Origin: Spinacia oleracea
Lineage: Eukaryota; Streptophyta; Magnoliopsida; Caryophyllales; Amaranthaceae
DNA: 64,000 bases
Assembly: GCF_020520425.1 (NCBI RefSeq)
Contig: NC_079490.1
Span: 41,052,723-41,116,722 of the forward strand
Reading direction: 5' to 3'
Below, in pieces: positions 55,801 to 64,000 of this stretch. The first letter of the stretch is position 1; each line of letters starts with the position of its first letter. Position numbers and translations under genes: made by a program. The notes beneath the pieces were generated by a model, which saw nothing but the letters and a program-made list of their open reading frames with translations, was not told where the DNA came from and did no database searches.

Positions 55801-58759
55801 CAGAAGAAAGATGGTTTTCCAGAATATATTGAATGTCAAAAGCACCACTGCCCCAATAAAACAAACACTAATAAAGCAAACTAATTGTTTATCTTCAACT
55901 TCTGTACTCTGTTGAAAGTTTAAGAGGACCCAAAATTAGCAAACAGAGCTTTCAGTCATTGTAGGTCCAAAGCACAAGCAAGCATTCAGGCTATTCAAAC
56001 TCGTCATACAATGGTTGTAAAGGCAACCAGAAAACCCACCTCTGGGTTCCCTTTGCTACTCTCAAGTCTCACCTAGCCTCGCCACAGGAAAAGGACTTGA
56101 GCCAAGTTAACCTCACCACGCCAACGGTCTATGAAACAATGAGGTACCTCCCTTAACCTCAATCCTACGCAAATACGTAAGGTAAAAGAAACAACTGAGA
56201 GGCACCAGAATGCAGTACAACAGAGAACTTATTAGAACATGGATATCTAGGGAGGCACTGTAGAGAAAACCATGCATAAAGAAGATCAATACCCAAGGAA
56301 TAGTAAAAGAGATAGAGAATCTAAAGCTGCATAGCATTGAAATAGAAACAGAATTTAAAAAGGAAAAAAAGCCAAATTCTTAAAAGAATAGGGAACAAAG
56401 AAACTCTACTTAAGATTACAGAAAACTTAATTGTTTTAAGAAATTTAATAAAAAAATTAACACTTACTTCAGAAAAGAATATATCTTATATTTGGTGTTA
56501 AAAATAAATATGATTTCCTTCAAAGAACTTAAACAAATAAAAAGATTTCAAAATAATAAAAATTACTGTATAAAATAGGTTTAGAACTTTGACTTTGCTT
56601 TAGATAATCAACCCTAACCAGCAATTCATATATAAAAGCTACCACCAAGTTTGATTATTCATTTCCTTCTTTCTTTTCCATAATTGAAATTTCTCACTCT
56701 CCACCCCATCCCTTTTCCCTGCGGCACTGCCGGTCCACAAGTATAAGAAATGTCTAGTACAAATCTAAAAGGCTTTTATCCATTACGTTGAAGTATGTTC
56801 AGATTACTCAAAAAGAAAACAGCTCTAATTGATGGTGGGCTGGGCTGAGATCATTTGATTGCACAAAACACAGACTTGCGCTTTACAAACAGGCAAGTGC
56901 TCGGATTTAACCTTTTTTCCTTTCCGTCGGTTTGTTTGCGGGAGCAAAGGGAGACTGGAAACGAGAAGCATGTGTCGCTTTAAAATATCTATTTCCTAAT
57001 CCAAAACATATCAGGACCGACAAATGCTGCTCCAACAACATTCTTGTGTATCAAAAATTAAAAGGGCCCGAGAGATGCAATGCAACATTACTAGCAGATA
57101 CAATAACTAGAAGACTAAAAATAAATATCACGAGCCAAATAAGGTGTGTGTATTATCTTAGGAAGTGAAGAAATACTAATACGTTGAAGACACAAAACCA
57201 TAAATTTAAATATTTAATGTCTCAAAATCCAACGGTTAGGAGAAAATAAAACTGGTCTAAGCTTATACACATGAGGAACAGCACATAAATGCATGTAAAG
57301 AACGAAAAAACTACAAGCATTCTTACAGCAGTAAGAGAACCAGACAAGAAGGTGTATATGCTACCTTATCAATCTCTACGTACCGAGAAACTGGGCATCA
57401 AACTATCTACACCAAACAAATTACTACACCTACTCAAATTTTGGGAGGTGTCTATTGAAGTTCAACAGCCAAGGAACCTACTGGGCACAAAAAGGAAATA
57501 AAAATTATTACAAAACCCATGCACAAACAATTGTTCTATCTTCCCCCATATTTGTGGGACTAAAATTTGAAGACAGCTTGATTTTGTATACATACAGAAA
57601 GGAACGCAATCCATAACATAATACAACGGAAAAACTCTGCTACAAGTAAAATACAAAATTCTGCAACAAAGCTATCACAGAATTATTAAATACAAACCCT
57701 TCACTCCAATGAGGGGCAAGTTTCTATGAGAAAGCATAACTATTTGATTAGAAAGTATATCTATTTGATTAGAAAGTATAACTATTTACTATTTGATTAG
57801 AAAATATAAACTATTTGAGCATAATAGTCCGATCACATTGTGTAACTATTTGATTAGAACGTACGTATTAAATATTAATCTTAGTGCAACTATTTGATTA
57901 AAAAGTAAAATCACAATGTGATTTTACATAAAATAGTTGTGAAATCATATCAAAATATTTATGTCTTTGTGTCAAATAGTTTGTACCAACGATACAATAC
58001 AATAGCAGTCAAAAACTCCACAATCAAAAGTACCCAAGTAACTCGATACAAATACTTTATTTCAATGTTAAAGCAAACAAAAGCTCCGCGAAAAAACAAT
58101 CAAATTACCGTAGGAGTGTACGGCTTTATCTCGGGTGGAGCCCATTCATCAGGAACTTTCATAAACTTATCAATTTCATCAAACAAATTAACTGCAAAAA
58201 TATGGGACTTATCCAACTTGTACCCATGAGTCTTCTCCTTCGCAAGCTCAGCTTCCTAACAAAGAAACCAAAATAAAATCAGGATACATAATTAATCAGA
58301 TAGAAGAAAGAGAAAGTGAAGGAAAACACCTAACCTGAGGAGTATTATACACGATGAAGCAATAACCAAGTGTTTTCTCGGTAGCAGGATCAACCGGCAT
58401 CCAAAATCCATTTTCCTTAATCACACCAATTTGACTATAAATCTTACGAATTACACTTTCTAGCTTGTCGAATTTCTCCTTCGGAACTTGCGGAAGATGA
58501 TCCACTACAATTATGTTCGAATACCCTGGGTCGAATTCAGTATTTTCTTCTGCTCTGAGATCTTCATCATCACTAATCCAAAAGCAAAAATCAAATTATT
58601 GAATTTCAATTCATGAATGTTAAAAATAAATAAAGTTGTCATTTTTTGTTACCTTAAGATGCCACAATCTTCGCCGGGAGGGAGGTGAATCGAGTCCAAA
58701 TCGATTTGGGTGAGGTCGATGTTGTGACTAGCCGCCAATTCGTCGATATCCACCGTCAT
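52855..58759 (-). CDS. TIF3B1: Eukaryotic translation initiation factor 3 subunit B
   Basis: The eleven coding exons are 58653-58759, 58335-58572, 58109-58255, 55357-55485, 55004-55132, 54829-54912, 54597-54721, 54325-54517, 53645-54177, 53400-53508 and 52855-53190. They total 2130 nt, or 709 residues plus stop, close to the usual plant length. The N-terminus is MTVDIDELAASHNIDLTQID with LPPGEDCGIL. An RRM follows (NIIVVDHLPQVPKEKF...GYCFIVYNTPQ), then the beta-propeller core (FVQWSPLGTYLATVH, FIDFSPGENFLVTYSSHEPS, DCKMYWQSNGEYLAVKVDRY, DIEWDPTGRYVATAVTSV) and an acidic C-terminus ending IVDYEQ. eIF3b is the scaffold subunit of eIF3 on the 40S ribosome. Intron 3 is 2.6 kb, and intron 8 uses a GC donor (AAG|GCAAGT). 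Confidence 0.95.
55842..58108. other. Large intron 3 of eIF3b, outer part
   Basis: This is non-coding apart from unrelated short ORFs. It contains an AT-rich minisatellite (57736-57905) and apparently unique sequence. No TE end is recognised, though its size suggests past insertions. The segment adjoining exon 4 (to 55841) is the part duplicated at 43.6-44.5 kb. Confidence 0.5.
57736..57905 (+). repeat. Minisatellite, units ACTATTTGATTAGAAAGTAT
   Basis: The 20-bp word ACTATTTGATTAGAAAGTAT and close variants occur five or six times with variable spacers in eIF3b intron 3. It is simple-sequence DNA with no evident function. Confidence 0.7.
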
Positions 58760-58815
58760 GGTGGTGGCGTTACAGTGGCGGAAGAGGAGATAGGAAGCGT
58801 GGGTTGCGAGTGTGA

Positions 58816-58824
58816 TTAGGGTTT
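58816..58824 (-). promoter_or_regulatory. Telo-box upstream of eIF3b
   Basis: The minus strand reads AAACCCTAA, 57 bases upstream of the eIF3b start codon. Telo-boxes are typical of promoters and leaders of plant translation-machinery genes, which fits this gene. The transcription start is not known from sequence. Confidence 0.5.
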
Positions 58825-58987
58825 TGGAAGAAGAGAAAGAGGGAAAATTGCGATTGTGCACGGTAGTGTTCTATTTTTTAACCAAACAGAAAAAAAAGAA
58901 GTTAGTGTTCTATTTGGGCTTGGGCCAATGAGTTGTTTGAGATTGATCCATATACCTGCGGATATCCTTTCCAAAACGGGTTTTTCA

Positions 58988-61510
58988 TAGACCTGGCAAA
59001 CGGGTTGTGCCGTGTCGTGTTCGTTTCCGTGTCACTGTTAAACGGGTTGAAAACCTTAAACACTAACATGACCCGTTAAATGAATGGGTAAGAAAAGTCA
59101 AACACGAACACGACCTGTTTAATAAACGGGTAACACGGACCTAACACGCCTTACCTGTTTAGTTAAACAGGTCGTGTTCGTGTCATAACTTTTAAACCCA
59201 TTAAATACGTTAATACTTTAAAGCAAAGAAAACAATGACCCTAATAAATTCCCAATATCACATAAATCCATGAGGCCACAAACAGCGTTGCTCATAAAAG
59301 CTAGTACCACAAATACAATACATCCACATGTATTTGGCTATAGAAAGTTCAAGCTAGCCCAAATAAGTTACAGCCTCAAAACACGGGCTCCAAAATATTA
59401 CAAACCACATAATGCAATTGTTTAAAAGTTTTGGCAAAAGATAAGGATTTAGACAAAATATTGATATTGACTCCTAGAGGATCCTTCAACGAACGATCAG
59501 CCACTTCTTGTTCCTCATGCAAACAGCAGAGACCTAACAATAGAAGAAGTGTTCAAAAGATAAAGAACATAAATAAACTTCAATGAAATAAATAAAAAAT
59601 GAAGGATTTAAACTTAAGTAAACCCGACTGAATAGAAAAAAGGAGATTAATTACCTAATCAATATTGATAGACATTTTGGGGGTTGAGCAAGCAGTGGTT
59701 TCACTTCCACTGGCAGATACAGGACTTGGAGTAGTAGTGGGAGAAGGAGAAATATCAACATCCACCTTCAAGCTCATTATGTTGTCACATAATTCCTCAA
59801 GTTCTGGAACCGTTTCAGCTAGTAGGACAAACACGATATTAGACTTTTAATATCACATGTTATATTCTAAACAAAAATACAAGTCAAAAGCATCACCTTG
59901 ATGTCCATAAGACCAATCTCTTAGACATATTAATGATTCCACAACAGATGACTTCAAAGAGCTTTTAACAGGGTCCAAGATTTTTCCGCCAACACTGAAG
60001 GAAGATTCATATGCTACTGTAGAAATCGGAATAGATAATAGGTCTCTAGCCATAACAGAAAGGACAGGGAAGCGCGGCTGGCAAGATTTCCAGTAGTCAA
60101 TGATATCCAAATTGTTCGCACGAGGAACTCTAGGCTCCTCCAAGTATAATGCAAGTTCTGATTTTGGAATACCGGTAAACTCCCCTCCTGAAAAAGAATC
60201 AAACTCCTAATTCACAAAAAAAAAAATTAACAATTATTTTGTGCATTAGATACGAAATATATATAAAAATATGTAAGTAGAAAGTAGTATACCTCCATAA
60301 AACCATCTCCAACAATAACATTCAAACCACCAGAATTAAGGTTAGAGATGGATTGCCCACCATTTGATTGGGGAACTTGCTACATACGCATCAATCAAGG
60401 CAAAGACCTTGTTTTTCAGACATGACACCTCAAATGAACCAGCTGAACCATAAATTATGTTGTATGAAAAATCCACCAACTGAAACTTGTACCGAGGATA
60501 CATAATGGCAGTAATAGCCATAATGGGGGAGAATTCAGACCAATACTTTTCAAACTTACCCCACATTCTTGTAGCTATCTTCCTAACAAAAAGATCCCCA
60601 CTTTCTATTTCATCTTTCAACAATAACCTCACCTTGAGAACATTATTAGGAAAATTGAGATTTGATGTTGGATACTTGGATCTAGAAAAGACACAGGTTA
60701 CGTCATAAAAAACTTTCAAAAACTTGAATAGCTTTTCAACCCTAGACCACTCATCATTTGTTGGACAGTTCACATAATTAGTGTCAGTTTTCCTAAGATG
60801 CACAAAAGCCTTCCTATAAAATATAGCACTCTCCAACATCAAAAATGTTGAATTCCAACGAGTTGGCACATCTTGCCTCAAACCTCTAGCTGAACTAAGT
60901 GAAACATAAGCAACACAATCAAGAAACCTTTGTTTCCTAGCCTGAGAACCCTTACAATACTTCACGGTTTCCCTAACTTTACAAACAACCTCATCAACCT
61001 CCTTAAGTCCATCCTGGACAACCAAATTCAGTATATGACAACAACATTTTACATGAAAGTAAGCCCCATCACACATCAAATCAAGATTACCTTTCAAACA
61101 ATCTGCAAATGCATCATTAGCTGAAGCATTATCTAAGGTCATTGACATCACTTTTTTCTCAATCCCCCAATCCTTCAACAAGTTGTAAATTTTTTCAACC
61201 ATAGCAACACCAGTATGGGGTGGGGGCATAAAAGAAAAGTTCAAAATTCTTTTTTGTAAAGACCAACGAGCATCAAGATAGTGTGCAGTAAGAGAGATAT
61301 AACCATCAGTTGTAATGGAAGACCAACAATCAGATGTTAAAGATATCTTTCCAGGGACAGATTGTAACATAGCAACAACTTTTTCCTTCTCAATATTATA
61401 AATCCTTAATATGTCACTCTTAGTGGTGTTGCGAGAAAACAACTTAACATCAGGTTGCAAGTAAGAAAACACATTCCTTATCCCTTCGTGTCCGGTTCGT
61501 GTCGTATTAT
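58988..61510 (-). mobile_element. hAT transposon, truncated at its right (5') side
   Basis: The left terminus TAGACCTGGCAAACGGGT and the subterminal AACGGGT/ACCCGTT and CGTGTTCGTGTC repeats (58990-59180) are typical of plant hAT elements. The transposase lies at 61472 to 59853. No matching inverted terminus occurs on the right: sequence after about 61500 (GTCGTATTATCGAGG) does not end in CCAGGTCTA, so that end is missing or decayed. Confidence 0.75.
59853..61472 (-). pseudogene. hAT transposase lacking its BED zinc finger
   Basis: Exon 61472-60342 gives MFSYLQPDVKLFSRNTTKSD, then the core ISLTSDCWSSITTDGYISLT, MSMTLDNASANDAFADCLKG, FHVKCCCHILNLVVQDGLKE and QDVPTRWNSTFLML. These are RICESLEEPER-like motifs with the catalytic D residues. 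A frame slip near 60375 leads to SNGGQSISNLNSGGLNVIVG, a donor at 60291 and an acceptor near 60211. The C-terminal dimerisation domain follows (YWKSCQPRFPVLSVMARDLL...VAYESSFSVGGKILD). The N-terminal roughly 200 residues with the BED finger are absent, and the frame slip makes function unlikely. Confidence 0.85.
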
Positions 61511-61962
61511 CGAGGATAATAATTTTTAGGGTTCTTTATTCAAAATCAAATTAGGGATTTCTAAACTTCCTTAATTAGAACAATTAGAATTTTTGAATTA
61601 GGGATTTCTCAAAAATGGAATTAAGGGTTCTTTGGCCTCCTACTCCTCTAACGGACCTACCCATTTGGTTTAATTTTTCTAGGTTTTTGTTTATTTTTTC
61701 CCGCAAGGATTTTTGCGGAATTTTTTGATATTTTTTTAAAATTATTCGATGAAACTTTGATGTGAAAAGGCTTGCAAATTGATTTACTTATGGTTTTGTT
61801 TGATTTTTCTAAGTTGTTGCTTTTCCCCACAAGTTTTTGATAAATTGATTTACTTAGGGTTTTGTTTAATTTTTGGTATTTCCTTCTAACCTCTTTGATG
61901 CCCTCAAGCTCATAATGAGCTAACAATTTCTTTGGCTTAGTTATTTTGGTAGGATCTGAGTT
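61511..61962. other. Unassigned AT-rich DNA
   Basis: Phrases such as TTAGGGATTTCT occur twice (near 61552 and 61599). A lysine-rich 89-codon minus-strand ORF lies at 61657-61926 without similarity. This may be the decayed 5' part of the hAT element. Confidence 0.3.
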
Positions 61963-61983
61963 GTGCTACGATCTGAGTTGTTA

Positions 61984-62375
61984 GAGATGTACCAGATTCT
62001 GGAGGCTATTTACACTAATAATTTACAACCTTCCTTAAACTGGGTCATTGTAAACCATGAAAAGCTCAAAGAAAATGGTTCGAGTCTTGAGTTGATACTT
62101 CATCAGGTGCGATTTATGGAGTTACTGCAACAGGGGAACCAAACTGATGCCCTCAAGTATGCTAGAGCCCACCTTGCTCCTTTGGCTTTTTCTTATATGG
62201 ATGAGATTCAAAAACTTATGCCCTGTCTTCCACGGATAGGTAGACTTGAAAAATGCCCTTATTTTCAACTGTTAGCTATAACTAATTGGGAAAAGTTGGG
62301 CGGGGAAATATCACGACTATTCTTTCTGCTGTAGGCCGGTCGCCTTTAGTTTCTCTTAAATTAACCATATTTTTT
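61984..62375 (+). pseudogene. MAEA/GID9-like gene fragment (CTLH/CRA region)
   Basis: The plus-strand translation contains EMYQILEAIYTNNLQPSLNW, then VNHEKLKENGSSLELILHQV, DALKYARAHLAPLAFSYMDE, IQKLMPCLPRIGRLEKCPY and TNWEKLGGEISRLF. This is the CTLH-to-CRA region of plant MAEA homologues, E3 subunits of the GID/CTLH complex. After a stop (62332-62334), AGRSPLVSLKLT still resembles the next block (Q/R-S-P-L-S-V). There is no LisH or RING part and no start context. It is a dead copy; whether it is a retrocopy or a DNA fragment is unclear. Confidence 0.75.
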
Positions 62376-62399
62376 TTAATGTTTTGACCTCCTTGTGGA

Positions 62400-63348
62400 C
62401 TATATATGATATTTTCGTTCTTTGGAATGGAACTAGTATGTGCTGTAATAATGGGGTTCTCAGGCAAAATACTAGAATGAGAATAAGAATATGTTTAGAA
62501 AATCGTTGCGCCGTGGTAACCAAACCACTGCCTTGAAAATGAGATTCGGTTAACCGGATTGCACAATTATATATTCACTGATTCGTTCCCTAAGGTTTAC
62601 ATAACTCATATCACACAAATGCACTTTTGGGTGATGAGATGGAGCCACATAAACCTATGCCCAAAAAGAAGAAAAGAAGAGGGGAGAAAGAGATAACAAG
62701 TATGAATACTTGTCATGGTTTTTTTTCCAAAGGGAAAGAGAATATATATTCCAAACAAGAAGTGAAAGAAGCTATAAGATTTGAGGAAAACTAACCACCA
62801 AAGGATGTCCAAATATCCAAAGAGATCAATGACCAATTAATCAAGAGAATCAATTTATGGAAGATGAAGAGTTTATGTTATATCCTTAACTAAGGATAAT
62901 AGCCATCTATCCCCCCATCAAAATAAGAAAGGTAATGTATTTGTATATGTAGGATTTAGTGGAGGAATCAAAACAACCCAAAGAAGTCAAGAGACTCAAA
63001 GGAATCCCATGACAATAATCATCACATTTAACCTTTGATAATGAAGAGTTAGTAACCTCCATAACAAGAGTAACATTAATTACTATTACTCATCATAATC
63101 AAATGATTAAATCTCTTAAAACACAATTAAAAGGGTTTTCATAAAAGGAATCCAAAGGAATAATCAAAACCGGACAAAAATGAAGCTTTGATTTCAAAAC
63201 TAGTTGGGTCGGGATTTCAAACCCGGTCGGGCTTCAGTGAACTTCACCAAAGTTTCCTCAACTTTGGTTTCTCACTTGCACTCACGCCCTGTCAGGTGCC
63301 ATCGCTCGGTGGCACCGGGAGACACTTTTTCCATCTTTAATTCCAACA
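62400..63348 (-). repeat. LTR of a minus-strand Copia-like element running off the right edge
   Basis: On the minus strand the LTR start TGTTGGAATTAAAGATGG (63348) is preceded by the purine tract TAGTGGGGGATTG, the usual Copia 3' LTR arrangement. The left limit is not determined because the partner LTR lies outside the window. 62400 is a guess bounded by the MAEA fragment. The region near 63190-63330 includes GGCACCGGGAG and GGTGCC words. Confidence 0.5.
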
Positions 63349-64000
63349 ATCCCCCACTAAAGATGATAAAAATATACCAAAAATGGGAGAAGAAAATTTA
63401 TGGGCATAAGAGGAGCTTAATACATAACATTTGGTGTTATATAAATTAGATTAAAACCAAATGCTTAGTGAAGTGAAACTATGACTTACAAACCCAAGGG
63501 TGGACGACCTTGAAACCCTCAAGTTGATTAAAGAGTGGACTAACCTTGAAACTCTAAGATTTAAGTCACGCCCCCCCACAACACATACCTTACTCCAAAG
63601 ATCATGTTGGCTCTGCAAAGTGCACGCGTTTTAAGCCATGCGTTTACCTTAGTTCTCATGGAAGTTCTAGGAAACTGTCCAAGTTTCCATAGAAGATGAC
63701 GAGTCTTCACAAAAGCGTAGGTGAATCCTCAAGTGCTTCTCAAAATAGCACTTAGTCAATAGGGTTAAAATATGTTCACGTTAGTGAACCCATCAAATGA
63801 TATCTCGTAGCTATATTAACCCCCACAAGATCATAGATTTTTTAAGAACATGATAAAATGTTCAACCTCTCAAACAATTAAGTTGGTGAATCCACAAGTT
63901 GAATGCGTCCATTTCAATATGTTAGATTCATTAAGAGTTTATACAACTCAACCCTCGGTGGTTCTCTTAAAGTGCATCTTAACTAGCACTTTACCATTAA
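63349..64000 (-). mobile_element. Interior (3' end) of the edge Copia-like element
   Basis: The purine tract (about 63349-63360 on the minus strand) is followed by a non-coding interior that reaches the window end. No pol motif is visible yet, as in the corresponding 3' interior of the complete Copia (20893-21513). Confidence 0.45.

Noticed and set aside
58760..58861. In-frame upstream ATG extending eIF3b by 34 residues
   Set aside because: The extension is unlike the family, covers the telo-box leader and leaves a poorer fit. MTVDIDELA is the expected N-terminus.

Overview
This window looks like a transposon-dense stretch of a plant (eudicot) nuclear genome. The evidence is spliced plant-type genes (a PLS-class PPR protein, an AXY9-like cell-wall acetylation protein, an intron-rich eIF3b gene) set among nested LTR retrotransposons, a Helitron, MULE-like and hAT elements and SINE remnants. 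The repeat style reminds me of Amaranthaceae/Chenopodiaceae such as spinach or beet, but that is an impression and not a demonstration.

Layout. 1-1.3 kb: 3' exons of an unrecognised gene cut by the window edge. 1.8-4.66 kb: TE debris (a Helitron 3' end, a SINE-like piece, LINE and Gypsy fragments, an intact hAT MITE). 4664-29291: one minus-strand Copia retrotransposon with 5-bp target duplications (TCAGT). Its left LTR was later split by two insertions: an 11-kb non-autonomous LTR element (4699-15714, TSD AAATC) with no gag/pol but an antisense fragment of an ECT/YTH-family gene, and a 2.7-kb solo LTR (16415-19142, TSD GTCTA). The Copia gag-pol (25499 to 21514) carries only one frameshift and one nonsense codon. 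29752-35858: a plus-strand non-autonomous LTR element of TR-GAG type (TSD ATTTT) with one intact gag-like ORF. 36.4 kb: an Au-SINE-like piece.

38.8-58.8 kb is the genic part, all on the minus strand: AXY9-like (38827-39873), a PPR protein like Arabidopsis At1g03510 (44769-46043), and a complete eleven-exon eIF3b gene (58759 to 52855; my exon model gives exactly 709 codons plus stop). Between them lie a 2.67-kb TIR element full of AAGAAC motifs, a roughly 1-kb DNA-level duplicate of eIF3b exons 4-6, and a MULE-like element (46122-51608) that itself contains a Helitron (46425-50548) carrying gene fragments, one of them exon 1 of the exosome subunit RRP41.

58.99-64 kb: a truncated hAT transposon with most of its transposase, a plus-strand fragment of a MAEA/GID9-like gene, and the LTR and polypurine tract of another minus-strand Copia-like element that leaves the window on the right.

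The host genes do not form a pathway. The main story is layered transposition: perfect or near-perfect target duplications give the order of events, and at least two non-autonomous elements have picked up pieces of RNA-metabolism genes (ECT m6A reader, RRP41 exosome subunit).
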